A stretch of DNA of 44,365 nt from Saccharopolyspora shandongensis (GCF_900106995.1 NZ_FNOK01000017.1:1-44365), one strand, 5' to 3'; shown: positions 7,936-16,138, counted from the first letter of the stretch. Numbers and translations: made by a program. The notes: a model not told the origin generated them from the letters alone.

Positions 7936-8499
7936 TTGAAGAGGCTGATTGCGCCGTTATCCGTGGCGCTGTTGATCACCCTGTCCGGTTGCGGTATCGG
8001 CTCGAAGCCGAGCACGTCCGACGGAGGGGACACCAAGTCCTCCTCGTCGAGCAGCAGCACCGAGAGCGGCGGCGAGTCCGAGTCCACTGGTCCGCAGAGC
8101 GTTTCCTTCGGGCAGGCGGTCACGGTCTCCACGGACACGGGCACCCAGCTGAAGCTGACCATCGGTGCGCCGAAGGACTTCTCCGGCAAGGCGGACTTCG
8201 ACCCGGAGAAGGGCAAGTACGTCGTCGTCGACGCGTCGGCGGAGCTGGCCAAGGGCGTCGCGGGCAACGTCAGCGAGGACGAGTTCATCCTCGTCGACGC
8301 CAAGGGCAACAAGTACGAGCCGGCCATCGCTTCGATGGAGATCTCCGGTTCGTTCATCAAGCTGCTCACCGACAAGGGCAAGGCCGAGACCGGCCAGATC
8401 ATCTACGACGTGCCGGCGGACGCCACCGGCCTGACGGTCGAGTACTCGCCGACCGACGTCAACAGCAAGCCGCTGGGCATGCTCGCCAGCTGGAAGTGA
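7936..8499 (+). CDS. Secreted lipoprotein with DUF4352-like domain
   Basis: 187 residues from a TTG start with AGCGAGGAAAA as ribosome site. The signal peptide MKRLIAPLSVALLITLSGCG ends in the lipobox LSGC, so the mature protein is anchored to the outer face of the membrane. A Ser/Gly/Glu-rich linker (about residues 27-53) leads to a compact domain with SVSFGQAVTVSTDTGTQLKL and YVVVDASAELAKG, resembling the immunoglobulin-like DUF4352 domain. Function unknown. It is monocistronic with a strong terminator behind it. Confidence 0.87.
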   Translation: MKRLIAPLSVALLITLSGCGIGSKPSTSDGGDTKSSSSSSSTESGGESESTGPQSVSFGQAVTVSTDTGTQLKLTIGAPKDFSGKADFDPEKGKYVVVDASAELAKGVAGNVSEDEFILVDAKGNKYEPAIASMEISGSFIKLLTDKGKAETGQIIYDVPADATGLTVEYSPTDVNSKPLGMLASWK

Positions 8500-8515
8500 C
8501 GCCGCAAGGCCCCCT

Positions 8516-8564
8516 GGGCCGGGTCGTCCGAGTCGCCCCTCGACGCGGACAACCCGGCCTTTTG
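8516..8564 (+). terminator. Rho-independent terminator of the lipoprotein gene
   Basis: GGGCCGGGT-C-GTCCG (8516-8530) pairs with CGGAC-A-ACCCGGCC, followed by TTTT (8560-8563). Confidence 0.85.
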
Positions 8565-8580
8565 TCGCTCGGTAGAGGTA

Positions 8581-8611
8581 AAAACCAAACACGATCGAGC
8601 GATCTGGTTTT
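8581..8611 (+). promoter_or_regulatory. AAAACCA / TGGTTTT inverted repeat
   Basis: AAAACCA (8581-8587) and TGGTTTT (8605-8611) flank a 17-bp centre with two GATC words, an AT-rich island in a GC-rich gap. It may be an operator or part of the promoter of the L,D-transpeptidase gene 217 bp downstream. Nothing else was recognised between 8565 and 8827. Confidence 0.3.
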
Positions 8612-8827
8612 AGTAACGATTCGCGCTCCATGGCCACACCGACCTGTTTTTCCTGATCAGGCCGTGCGTGCCCGTGATCGGACACCTGCCAGCCCGCGTC
8701 GGCGCTCGCAGCGGCCGCGTTAGCGTCCCGGCGGCACTTGATCTCTCGGGTCAGGTTGCTGCCGCAGGCTTCCCGGCATCGCCGGACGCTGCCGACAACA
8801 GGTACGCCAACGGGCCAGGAGCTGATC

Positions 8828-9622
8828 ATGAGGCCGCGCAAAACAAGTACCAGACGCCGCGCACGCGTCGCCACGGCGGCCACGCTCGGCGCGCTCTGCC
8901 TCGGCCTCGCCGGTTGCTCCGGTGCGTCGCCGATCGAGCCGGCCACCGCGATGGCGCGGGCGGATCTCGGCATGGAGGCGGCGTCGACGACCTTTGCCGA
9001 TTTCCCCAAGGCGCCGCTGGATCCGGCGCCGAACGCGGAAACCGAGGGCGTCGTGCTGCGCGTCAAGCAGGACGTCGCCGTGCATGTCGCGCCCGGCGGC
9101 CCCGTGTTCGCCAAACTCCCCGCGACACAGCTGGAAAACCCGACCTGGGTGCCGGTGATCGCGGAACGCGGGCCGTGGCTGCAGGTCCTGCTCCCGTCCC
9201 GGCCCAACGGCTCGACAGGCTGGGTGCGCATCGGCGACGAGGTCGAGCGGGCGCGCTCGCCCTACGTCGTGGACGTCGACATCGACGCGCGGCGACTCGT
9301 GGTGCGCAAGGACGGCGCGCCGATCGGGGAGTGGACCGTCGGCGTCGGCGCGCCGAAGACCCAGACGCCGCGCGGCCGGACCTTCATCATGGCGGCGATC
9401 GAGGAGACTGTGACCCGGTTCAGCCCGATCATCCTGCCGCTCGGCACGCACTCGGAAACCTTCAGCACCTACGGCGGCGGCCCTGGAACCGTCGCGCTGC
9501 ACGGCTGGCCCGACCCCTCGGTGTTCGGCCAGGCCGGCAGCGACGGATGCGTCCGGGTCCCCGACGACGCGCTTCGGCTGCTCATGACCCTGCCGTTGGG
9601 CACCATCGTCCACCTGCGGTGA
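8828..9622 (+). CDS. L,D-transpeptidase-like (YkuD) lipoprotein
   Basis: 264 residues from ATG 8828 (ribosome site CCAGGAGC). After a basic N-region a lipoprotein signal ends in LAGCSG. An SH3-like segment (VVLRVKQDVAVHVAPGG to GWVRIGDEV) precedes the YkuD domain, which starts at VVDVDIDARRLVVRKDG. The catalytic motif reads ALHGW then SDGCVRV; the nucleophile Cys and upstream His are kept, but the usual His of SHGC is Asp, a variant also seen in other actinomycete homologues. It likely makes 3-3 cross-links or attaches proteins to peptidoglycan at the cell surface. The chaplin-like gene follows by 53 bp. Confidence 0.87.
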   Translation: MRPRKTSTRRRARVATAATLGALCLGLAGCSGASPIEPATAMARADLGMEAASTTFADFPKAPLDPAPNAETEGVVLRVKQDVAVHVAPGGPVFAKLPATQLENPTWVPVIAERGPWLQVLLPSRPNGSTGWVRIGDEVERARSPYVVDVDIDARRLVVRKDGAPIGEWTVGVGAPKTQTPRGRTFIMAAIEETVTRFSPIILPLGTHSETFSTYGGGPGTVALHGWPDPSVFGQAGSDGCVRVPDDALRLLMTLPLGTIVHLR

Positions 9623-9675
9623 CTCTCCACGGGTGGGAAACACCCCGAAGTACGACAGAAAAGGAAGTGCGAAGT

Positions 9676-10131
9676 ATGCGCAAGACGGTCTGCCTCGCCG
9701 GGATTTTCGTTGCCGGCACCGGACTCATGGCCGGCGCCGCGCCCGCCTTCGCGGACAGCGCCGACAACGACGGCATCAACGCGGGCAACGACAACAACCT
9801 GAGCGTGCTGCCGATCCAGTTGTGCGGCAACAACATCGCGGTGCTCGGCCTCGTGATGCCGATCCTGTCGCCGCAGGCCAACAACTGCGTCAACGCGCCG
9901 ATCGTGGACCATCCGTCGGTCCCCGGGAAGCCCGGTACGACCCCGCCGAGCTGGGAGAATCCGCCCGGCAAGCAGACGCCGGGCGACCCGCAGACGCCGG
10001 GCGACCCGCAGACGCCGGGCGACCCGCAGACCCCGACCGACCCGCAGACCCCGACCGACCCGAAGCAGAAGGTGATGCCGACCGCGCCGACCCCGGTCGC
10101 CGTCCGCGGGCACCACGCCGTTACGGGCTGA
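9676..10131 (+). CDS. Chaplin-like secreted protein with PQTPGD repeats
   Basis: 151 residues, ATG at 9676 behind GAAAAGGAAG. A signal peptide ends in AFA-DS (about residue 30). The mature N-terminal part has Asn-rich DNDGINAGNDNN and two Cys in LCGNNIAVLGLVMPIL and NNCVN, resembling the chaplin domain of aerial-hypha surface proteins (two Cys, GN-rich, hydrophobic beta strands). A Pro-rich tail carries five six-residue repeats (QTPGDP x3, QTPTDP x2). No LPxTG signal is seen. The upstream L,D-transpeptidase-like gene may act on the same cell-wall layer (inference). Confidence 0.75.
   Translation: MRKTVCLAGIFVAGTGLMAGAAPAFADSADNDGINAGNDNNLSVLPIQLCGNNIAVLGLVMPILSPQANNCVNAPIVDHPSVPGKPGTTPPSWENPPGKQTPGDPQTPGDPQTPGDPQTPTDPQTPTDPKQKVMPTAPTPVAVRGHHAVTG
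9973..10062 (+). repeat. Five 18-bp tandem repeats within the chaplin-like gene
   Basis: Three units CAGACGCCGGGCGACCCG and two units CAGACCCCGACCGACCCG in series, in frame. The exact identity within each group indicates recent slippage or duplication, so copy number may vary between strains. Confidence 0.95.
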
Positions 10132-10284
10132 GATCATCCGACTGGTTGGTTTATTTCACTCGAATGGGTATATGCCTAAGTTGTCGGCTGGCCCGTGCCG
10201 GTTGATCAGCACTAGATTCCGGTGCTGCGTAGATCACTACGCACTCCACGTGGTCGTTTCGGCTCAAACGATCACACCCCCGGT

Positions 10285-10339
10285 GGTGGTGCCCGACGAA
10301 GTACTCCCCCTCTCTTCGTCGGGCACCACCGCTGTTTTT
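10285..10339. terminator. Strong terminator between chaplin-like gene and pat
   Basis: A perfect 17-bp stem, GGTGGTGCCCGACGAAG (10285-10301) with its complement at 10314-10330, followed by TTTTT at 10335-10339. It serves convergent genes on both strands. Confidence 0.88.
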
Positions 10340-10362
10340 CCAGCCCTACCGGGGAATTCCGG

Positions 10363-11424
10363 TCAGCCGCCGGTCAGGTCGAACGAGCGGGCCGCGGCCA
10401 GGAACGCGTCGTTCTCCTCCGGCTGACCGATGGTGACCCGAGCGCCCTCCCCGACGAAGGCGCGGACCACGACCCGGTTCTCCAGGCAGTGCTCGTTGAA
10501 CTCGGTGGTGCGCTCGCCCAGCGGCAGCCACACGAAGTTCGCCTGCGTCTCGGGAACCTCGTAGCCGATGGCCAGCAGCTCGCGGTGCACCCGCTCCCGC
10601 TCGGCGATCACGTTCGCGCACCGCTTCTGCAGCTCGTCCTGCGCCTCCAGCGAAGCGATCGCCGCGACCTGGGCGAGCGCGTTGACGCTGAACGGGATGG
10701 ACACCTTCCGCAGAGCGGCCGCGACCTCCGGCGGCGCGACGGTGTAGCCGACGCGCAGTCCGGCGAGGCCGTACGCCTTGGAGAACGTCCGCATCGACGC
10801 GACGTTCTCGCGCCGCCGCGCGATCTCGACGCCGTCCGGGCCCTCCGGGTCGCTGACGAACTCGAAGTACGCCTCGTCGAGCACCACCAGCACGTCCGAC
10901 GGCACCCGGTCCAGGAACGACTCCAGCTCGGCCCGCCGCAGCAGCGTGCCGGTCGGGTTGTTCGGCGTGCACACGAAAATCAGCCGGGTGGCCGGGGTGA
11001 TCGCGGCGAGCATCGCCTCCAGGTCCAGCGCGTGCCCGGCGGTCAGCGGCACCCGCACCTGCTTGGCACCCACGACGTGCGTGATGATCGGGTAGGCCTC
11101 GAACGACCGCCACGGGAAGATGACCTCGTCCTCGGCGGTGCAGGTGGCCTGCACCAGCTGCTCGCACAGCGCGACGGAACCGCAGCCGACGGCGATCCGC
11201 TCCGGCTCCACGTCGAACCGCGCGGCCAGCGCTTCGGTCAACAGCCCGACGCCCATGTCCGGGTAGCGGTGCACCTCGCCGGCCGCCTGGTTGATCGCAG
11301 CCACCGCGCTGGGCAGCGGGCCCTCGGAAACCTCGTTGCTGGCGAGCTTGATCGAGCCGGGGATGGTGCGACCCGCGACATAAGCGGGCAACTGGTCGAG
11401 GTCGGCACGAGTGCGCACGGTCAT
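10363..11424 (-). CDS. pat: Aromatic amino acid aminotransferase (Pat; HisC family)
   Basis: A 353-residue fold-type I PLP enzyme. Motifs: IKLASNE and RYPD in the N-terminal arm, VGCGSV, the cofactor Asn in [19 protein letters not shown], and the PLP Lys in [22 protein letters not shown] and PEENDAFL near the C-terminus match mycobacterial Pat more closely than HisC1. It transfers amino groups to phenylpyruvate and related keto acids; histidinol-phosphate activity is possible. The ATG at 11424 follows AGGAG. It is monocistronic and ends at the strong shared terminator. A CAGGT-N5-ACCTG inverted repeat lies just upstream. Confidence 0.88.
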   Translation of the reverse strand: MTVRTRADLDQLPAYVAGRTIPGSIKLASNEVSEGPLPSAVAAINQAAGEVHRYPDMGVGLLTEALAARFDVEPERIAVGCGSVALCEQLVQATCTAEDEVIFPWRSFEAYPIITHVVGAKQVRVPLTAGHALDLEAMLAAITPATRLIFVCTPNNPTGTLLRRAELESFLDRVPSDVLVVLDEAYFEFVSDPEGPDGVEIARRRENVASMRTFSKAYGLAGLRVGYTVAPPEVAAALRKVSIPFSVNALAQVAAIASLEAQDELQKRCANVIAERERVHRELLAIGYEVPETQANFVWLPLGERTTEFNEHCLENRVVVRAFVGEGARVTIGQPEENDAFLAAARSFDLTGG

Positions 11425-11439
11425 TTACGACTCCTAGCT

Positions 11440-11454
11440 CAGGTCGGTCACCTG
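11440..11454 (-). promoter_or_regulatory. Inverted repeat CAGGT-N5-ACCTG upstream of pat
   Basis: CAGGT CGGTC ACCTG lies 16-30 bp before the pat start codon, where it could overlap promoter or leader. Operator role is inferred. Confidence 0.3.
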
Positions 11455-11648
11455 GACGTTAACGCTCCCGAGCGAGGAATTGGGGGCACGGGTCATTTTG
11501 TGCAGCGGGAGTGGCCGATGAGCACTCAGAACTGTGCAAGTTGTGCGCGTGACGACGCTCACGGATGGGGGGTGCTGCGGATGGCCCAATCCGGTGCCTC
11601 GTATTGGTGACCATCCGTTGAATTCATTCGTCCGACCGGTTGAAGTCG

Positions 11649-11676
11649 TTGACTCATGTTCACTTCGGCGTGATTA
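11649..11676 (+). promoter_or_regulatory. Promoter of the second hydrolase gene
   Basis: TTGACT (11649-11654), 16-bp spacer, TGATTA (11671-11676). Transcription would begin within a few bases of the ATG at 11687, and no ribosome site is seen, so the mRNA may be leaderless. Confidence 0.45.
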
Positions 11677-11686
11677 CCTGCACGGC

Positions 11687-12388
11687 ATGACCCAAACCCG
11701 GACCGAGACGCTTGCGCTCACCGACGGCACGCAACTCCGGCTCACCATCGCCGAACCGGACAACGTGGTACGCGGCGGGCTCGTCGTCCTGCACGAGGCC
11801 CGTGGTGTCACGGAGCGGGTGCGCCGGTTGAGCAGCGCCCTCGCCGAGGAAGGCTGGCTCACCGTCGCGCCGCACCTCTACCACCGCGACGGCACCGACG
11901 AGATCCACGACCACCACCCGGACGAGCAAGTGCACGACCAGGTGCAGCGCCTGTCCGGCGACACGATCCTGGCCGACACCGATGCGTCGTTCCTCTGGCT
12001 CTCCGACCGCGGTGTGCCGGCCGACCGGCAGGGCGTCATCGGGTTCGACATCGGCGGTTCGGCGGCGCTGGTCGTGGCGGCCAGCCGGACGGTCGGCGCC
12101 GCGGTGAGCGTCGGCGGGCGCGGCATCCTCGAACCGCTGTCGGCCGGGCTGCCGCCGCTGGTCGAGATCGCCTGCGAGCTGTCCTGCCCGTGGCTTGGCC
12201 TGTACGGCGACAACGACGAGATCGAGGCCGGCGAGGTCGAGAAGCTCCGCGAGGTCACCGACGCCGCGCCCGCGGTGAGCGACGTGGTCCGCTACGAGGG
12301 CGCCGGGCACCGCTTCGACCGCGACGCGGAAGCGGCGGCGGAGGCGTGGCGCCGGGCCCGCAACTGGCTGGACCTCCACCTGCGCTGA
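11687..12388 (+). CDS. Dienelactone hydrolase family protein with Asp at the nucleophile position
   Basis: 233 residues with the dienelactone hydrolase layout: LVVLHEARGVTERVRRL at the N-terminus, GLYGDNDEI for the catalytic acid region and GAGHRFDRDAEAAAEAW around the His. The nucleophile elbow is IGFDIGGSAAL, so Asp replaces Cys. Asp is a real nucleophile in haloalkane dehalogenases and epoxide hydrolases of the same fold, so altered chemistry is conceivable, though loss of activity is equally possible. The ATG at 11687 is chosen from family alignment; there is no ribosome site. Confidence 0.85.
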   Translation: MTQTRTETLALTDGTQLRLTIAEPDNVVRGGLVVLHEARGVTERVRRLSSALAEEGWLTVAPHLYHRDGTDEIHDHHPDEQVHDQVQRLSGDTILADTDASFLWLSDRGVPADRQGVIGFDIGGSAALVVAASRTVGAAVSVGGRGILEPLSAGLPPLVEIACELSCPWLGLYGDNDEIEAGEVEKLREVTDAAPAVSDVVRYEGAGHRFDRDAEAAAEAWRRARNWLDLHLR

Positions 12389-12421
12389 CGGCGCCGGGCA
12401 GGCGCACTTTCGCGAGATGCT

Positions 12422-12467
12422 CACCGGGTGACGGCCGATTTCTCGCGAAATCGCGCCTCGCCCGGTG
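12422..12467. repeat. Intergenic hairpin with GATTTC/GAAATC core
   Basis: CACCGGG (12422-12428) pairs with CCCGGTG (12461-12467) around a near-palindrome CGATTTCTCGCGAAATCG (12436-12453). The core is like the perfect palindrome at 22130-22151. Probable terminator of the upstream gene. Confidence 0.5.
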
Positions 12468-12550
12468 ACGCCTGGGGCTGCCGGTGCGAACCGGCAGCTC
12501 GGCGGCGTCGAAGGCTAGCCCTACCCGGCCTCGGTGGGTTATCAAAGGCC

Positions 12551-14533
12551 ATGGCACCGAGCACCGATCCCGAGCTGTTGTGGCAGCCCAGCCCAGAACG
12601 CGTGGCAGCTAGCCGGATGACCGCGTTCCGCGAGTGGTTGCGCAGCGAGCGCGGCATCGACCTGGCCGACTACCAGGCGCTGTGGCAGTGGTCGGTGTCG
12701 GATCTGCCCGCCTTCTGGTGGGCGGTGGCGGAGTTCTTCGACGTCCGCTTCCACGACCGCGCCGAGCAGGTCCTGGTCGCCGAGGTCATGCCCGGCGCGC
12801 AGTGGTTCCCCGGCGCCACCCTGAACTACGCCGAGCACGCGCTGCGCGACGGCGCGGGCAAGGCGGACGACGACCTGGCGGTGATCTTCGTCCGCGAGGA
12901 CGGCCGCAGCGAGGAGATCACCTTCGGCGAGCTGAGGGCGCGGGTGGCCGCCGCCCGAGCGGGCCTCGTGGAGCTGGGCGTGCGGGCCGGCGACCGTGTC
13001 GTGGCGTTGGCGCCGAACTGCCCCGAGACGCTGGTGGCCTTCCTCGCCGCGGCGAGCCTCGGCGCGACCTGGTCGTCGTGCTCGCCGGACTTCGGCAAGC
13101 GGGCGATCGCGGACCGCTTCGTGCAGATCGAGCCGAAGGTGCTGATCACGGTCGACGGATACTGCTACGGTGGAAGAACTTTCGGCATCGAGTCCACTGT
13201 GGAGCATTTGCGCGAGGCGATGCCGGGCCTGGCGAGCACGGTGCTGATCGACTACCTCGGCGAGGGTGCCGAGCTGCCGGGTGCCATCGGCTGGGACGAC
13301 CTGCTCGCGCGGCACCGCGGCGCGCCGCTGGAGTTCGACGCGGTGCCCTTCGACCACCCGCTGTGGGTGCTGTACTCGTCGGGCACCACCGGCCTGCCGA
13401 AGGGCATCGTGCACGGCCACGGCGGCATGGTGCTGGAGCACCTCAAGGCCATCGGCCTGCACTGCGACCTCGGCCCGGGCGACCGGTTCTTCTGGTTCAC
13501 CACGACCGGCTGGATGATGTGGAACTTCCTGGTCGGCGGCCTGCTGAACGGCACGACCCTGGTGCTGTTCGACGGCAGCCCGGGCTACCCGGCGCTGTCG
13601 ACGCTGTGGAAACTGGCGGCCCGGCACCGGGTGAACTACTTCGGCACGTCGGCGCCGTTCATCCAGAGCTGCCTGAAGCGCGGCCTGCGTCCGGGGGACG
13701 ACTTCGACCTGTCCGCGCTGCGCACGGTCGGCTCGACCGGAGCGCCGCTGACCACCGACGGCTTCCGCTGGGTGGCGGACGCGGTCGGCGAGGACGTGCA
13801 GATCGCCAGCGTCTCCGGCGGCACCGACCTGTGCACCGCGTTCGTGGGCGCCGCGCCGGACGTACCGGTGTGGCTGGGCGAGATCTCCTGCGCGCTGCTC
13901 GGCGCGGCGGTCGCCTCCTACGACGAGGACGGCCGGGAGCTGCACGACGAGGTCGGCGAGCTGGTGGTGACCAAGCCGATGCCGACGATGCCGGTGTTCT
14001 TCTGGAACGACCCGGACGGCTCCCGGCTGCGCGAGGCGTACTTCGACGTGTACCCGGGGGTGTGGCGGCACGGCGACTGGGTGCGGGTCACCGACCGCGG
14101 CACCTTCGTGATCTACGGCCGCAGCGACTCGACCCTCAACCGCGGCGGAATCCGGATGGGCACCGCGGAGTTCTACCGGGTGGTGGAGGGCTTCGAGGAG
14201 ATCGTCGACTCGCTGGTGATCGACACCACGGGCGTGGACGGGGCCGAGGGGCAGCTGCTGTGCTTCCTGGTGCTGGCCGAGGGGGCGGAGCTGAACGAGG
14301 TCCGGCCGCGGCTCAAGGCGGCGCTGCGTGCGGAGCTCTCGCCGCGGCACGTGCCGAACCGGTTCATCGTCGTCGACGAGGTGCCGCGCACCCTCAACGG
14401 CAAGAAGCTGGAGGTTCCGGTGAAGAAGATCCTCGCCGGCACGCCGCCGGAGCGGGCGGTCAGCCGCGACGCGCTGCAGAACCCGGCGTCCCTGGACCCG
14501 TTCGTGCAGCTCAGCGCTGACCTGAACGGGTGA
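12551..14533 (+). CDS. Acetoacetate-CoA ligase (acetoacetyl-CoA synthetase)
   Basis: A 660-residue acyl-adenylate-forming enzyme. The N-terminal ACAS-type cap includes YQALWQWSVSDLPAFWWAVA and WFPGATLNYAEHAL, typical of acetoacetyl-CoA synthetases. The AMP motif YSSGTTGLPKGIVHGHG starts near residue 277; FFWFTTTGWMMWNFLVGGLL and GRSDSTLNRGGIRMGTAEFY follow; PRTLNGKKLEVPVKKI holds the conserved C-terminal Lys. It activates acetoacetate with ATP and CoA, linking ketone-body or PHB breakdown to central metabolism. ATG 12551 is chosen; an open frame further upstream is not family-like. Confidence 0.94.
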   Translation: MAPSTDPELLWQPSPERVAASRMTAFREWLRSERGIDLADYQALWQWSVSDLPAFWWAVAEFFDVRFHDRAEQVLVAEVMPGAQWFPGATLNYAEHALRDGAGKADDDLAVIFVREDGRSEEITFGELRARVAAARAGLVELGVRAGDRVVALAPNCPETLVAFLAAASLGATWSSCSPDFGKRAIADRFVQIEPKVLITVDGYCYGGRTFGIESTVEHLREAMPGLASTVLIDYLGEGAELPGAIGWDDLLARHRGAPLEFDAVPFDHPLWVLYSSGTTGLPKGIVHGHGGMVLEHLKAIGLHCDLGPGDRFFWFTTTGWMMWNFLVGGLLNGTTLVLFDGSPGYPALSTLWKLAARHRVNYFGTSAPFIQSCLKRGLRPGDDFDLSALRTVGSTGAPLTTDGFRWVADAVGEDVQIASVSGGTDLCTAFVGAAPDVPVWLGEISCALLGAAVASYDEDGRELHDEVGELVVTKPMPTMPVFFWNDPDGSRLREAYFDVYPGVWRHGDWVRVTDRGTFVIYGRSDSTLNRGGIRMGTAEFYRVVEGFEEIVDSLVIDTTGVDGAEGQLLCFLVLAEGAELNEVRPRLKAALRAELSPRHVPNRFIVVDEVPRTLNGKKLEVPVKKILAGTPPERAVSRDALQNPASLDPFVQLSADLNG

Positions 14534-14613
14534 CCTACCGAAAAACCGACCCCCCTGTATCGGCCGTTCGGAGGGGTGTGTAATCTTTTCTCCGGTGGCC
14601 GCGAGGGTTACCG

Positions 14614-14703
14614 GGAGGCTTCGCCTAGTCTGGTCTATGGCGCCGCACTGCTAATGCGGTTGGGGGTTACGCCCCCTCCCGGGTTCAAATCCCGGAGCCT
14701 CCG
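14614..14703 (+). tRNA. tRNA-Ser (anticodon GCU)
   Basis: Acceptor arms GGAGGCT and AGCCTCC, discriminator G, anticodon loop CTGCTAA, long variable arm, T-loop GTTCAAAT. It decodes AGC/AGU. TAATCT at 14581-14586 is a likely -10 box. It heads a pair with tRNA-Arg 43 bp downstream. Confidence 0.96.
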
Positions 14704-14746
14704 CTGTGGCCTCCACCGCCAGGTGGAGATCACAAAACTGAAGAAC

Positions 14747-14819
14747 GCGCCCGTAGCTCAACGGATAGAGCATCTGACTACGGATCAGAAGGTTAGGGGT
14801 TCGAATCCCTTCGGGCGCA
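14747..14819 (+). tRNA. tRNA-Arg (anticodon ACG)
   Basis: Acceptor arms GCGCCCG and CGGGCGC, discriminator A, anticodon loop CTACGGA, T-arm GGGGTTCGAATCCCT. The first anticodon base A is deaminated to inosine by TadA, whose gene is at 34877-35353. The 3' half is part of a direct repeat that returns at 16082-16134, marking it as the target of an integrative element. Confidence 0.96.
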
Positions 14820-14836
14820 CGTCTGGTCGAGACAGC
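14783..14836 (+). repeat. attL: tRNA-Arg 3' half
   Basis: Runs from GATCAGAAGGTTAGGGG to GACAGC and matches 16082-16134 except for one base. It overlaps the anticodon arm, T-arm and acceptor 3' strand of the intact tRNA. Confidence 0.88.
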
Positions 14837-14839
14837 CGC

Positions 14840-14872
14840 GAACCCCCTCTAGCAGGGGGTTCGCTGCTTTTC
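14840..14872 (+). terminator. Terminator after tRNA-Arg
   Basis: GAACCCCCT and AGGGGGTTC form a 9-bp stem with loop CTAGC, followed by CTTTT. A sister hairpin follows the right att copy at 16139-16159. Confidence 0.75.
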
Positions 14873-14915
14873 AGGGTCAGAACAGCGCGCATGATGGGAT
14901 GCCCCTCGTAGTCGT

Positions 14916-15149
14916 TCAGGCGGTAAGCGAGACCGAGGCGAGACCGGCGGTCGGGCGGCGAGACCGAGGAACCAACGCGGCGGCGGCTTCGGCCGCTGCG
15001 AGGGCGAGCTCAGGCAGCACCGAGGCGTACAGGTCGGCGGTCACCGACAGTGATGCATGTCCCAAAAGTGCTTGGACGACCTTCATGTCGGCGCCGCCCG
15101 CGAGTATCAGGGTCGCGGCCACGTGCCGGCAGTCATGGATTCGAAGGCG
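14916..15149 (-). pseudogene. Tyrosine recombinase (phage-type integrase), C-terminal remnant
   Basis: About 77 residues of a tyrosine recombinase catalytic domain. RIHDCRHVAATLILAGGAD is the HxxR box, LLGHASLSVTADLYASV holds the second His and the nucleophile Tyr, and the tail is Ala-rich. The core-binding domain and the first catalytic Arg are missing; the open frame continues upstream but no longer resembles an integrase. Its end lies 80 bp from the tRNA-Arg att copy, the normal place for an integrase of such an element. It cannot be active alone. Confidence 0.82.
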
Positions 15150-15552
15150 AAAGATGCAGGTCAGATCGCTATTGAGAGCGATCGTCGAAAATCCGGGGCC
15201 TGCGGGCGGTGCGTCGAGATCGCTGCTGACCTGCGTCGATGCTGCTCGAGAATTCTCGCTGGTTCTTGCGGCTGCCCGACCTCTGACGGCCTGGAGGCGG
15301 CCCGGTCTGGCGTTCGCAATGCCGGTGCTCGGGTTGGAGGTGATCTCCTCGCGGCGGGGTTCAGTCCTGCCGGACGATGGGTCCGGAGTGCAGGCCACGG
15401 GTTTCGGCTTGCGCGGAGTGGCCCTCCGTCTGACGACCCTCGGGCGCGCTGTGAGGAGATCGCCGGCTGGGGCCTCCCTCTAATCTCCGAAACGGCACCG
15501 GGTCCAGGACAGCGCCCTGGCCGCCGGAGGCATTCTTCGGGAAGATGTGGTC

Positions 15553-15936
15553 GTGCCCTGGCGACCGCGGAGTTGGGACGCTTCTCCGGACCATCGTTTC
15601 GACCCCTATCGCGAGCGTGCGGGCCGGCTCTTTGCCGATGGTGGCGAGGCTGGCGTCGTGTTCGTGCGCCTGAGCCCGTCGGCCGCGCAGATCGGTGGGG
15701 CGCTGTGGTGGCGTCGGTGGTCGGAGCCGTTTGAGACGGTCGAGGAGTACTACCTGCTCACGGGCGACAGGTTCGCGGATACGGTGACCGATGCCGATGA
15801 TCTAGGAGACGAGGTCCTCGCCTGGGCCTCGGGGAGGCTGTGCCTGGCAGGTGAGACGTACCGGGTCGAGTGGCTCGACGACGACGAGTCAACGCGAGTT
15901 CGGGACGAGGTCTTCGGTCTGGACGCTCAGGCTTGA
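15553..15936 (+). CDS. Hypothetical protein inside the integrated remnant
   Basis: 127 residues from a GTG at 15553 (GGGAAG nine bases upstream; GTG 15547 also possible). Composition is protein-like: FDPYRERAGRLFADGGEAGVVFVRL, a Trp/Arg-rich patch ALWWRRWSEPFETVEEYYLL and an acidic C-terminus. I do not recognise a family and see no signal peptide or membrane segment. It lies between the two att copies and so came with the element or is the edge of a deleted gene. Confidence 0.5.
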   Translation: MPWRPRSWDASPDHRFDPYRERAGRLFADGGEAGVVFVRLSPSAAQIGGALWWRRWSEPFETVEEYYLLTGDRFADTVTDADDLGDEVLAWASGRLCLAGETYRVEWLDDDESTRVRDEVFGLDAQA

Positions 15937-16081
15937 CGCAGTGCGACTGGTCGTGCCCGATGGCGGGGCATCGATCAATGGATGGCAAACGATGGCAGGG
16001 AACGCGAAAATAGCAACGTGCGTTCGTGCAGGTAAGCAAAGGTGTTGGCAGACAACGGCAAACGTCGATGATCACGGAGAC

Positions 16082-16134
16082 GATCAGAAGGTTAGGGTTC
16101 GAATCCCTTCGGGCGCACGTCTGGTCGAGACAGC
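16082..16134 (+). repeat. attR: displaced tRNA-Arg 3' half
   Basis: Copy of 14783-14836 with one deleted G in the T-arm. There is no 5' tRNA half in front of it, so it is not a gene. A tRNA search may report it as a fragment. Confidence 0.88.
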
Positions 16135-16138
16135 TAGG

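Larger units (their letters stand above)
14783..16134. mobile_element. Remnant of an element integrated in tRNA-Arg(ACG)
   Basis: Two direct copies of the tRNA-Arg 3' half plus following sequence, 14783-14836 (54 bp) and 16082-16134 (53 bp), bound this segment. The left copy completes a functional tRNA; the right copy has lost one G of the T-arm (TTAGGGTTCG for TTAGGGGTTCG), as expected for a displaced, unselected 3' half. Likeness continues for about 100 bp past each copy, including a terminator hairpin. Inside are only the C-terminal part of a tyrosine recombinase and one hypothetical gene; everything needed for replication and transfer is gone. Confidence 0.82.

Noticed and set aside
9973..10062. 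Short regular repeats as a CRISPR array
   Set aside because: The 18-bp units are adjacent without spacers and in frame within a protein gene. No CRISPR array was seen anywhere in the window.
12542..14350. A 600-codon open frame antisense to the acetoacetyl-CoA synthetase gene
   Set aside because: Arg/Ala/His-rich shadow of a GC-rich gene with no family motifs; the plus-strand gene is certain.
16082..16134. Second tRNA-Arg gene
   Set aside because: Only the 3' half is present and the T-arm has lost a base.
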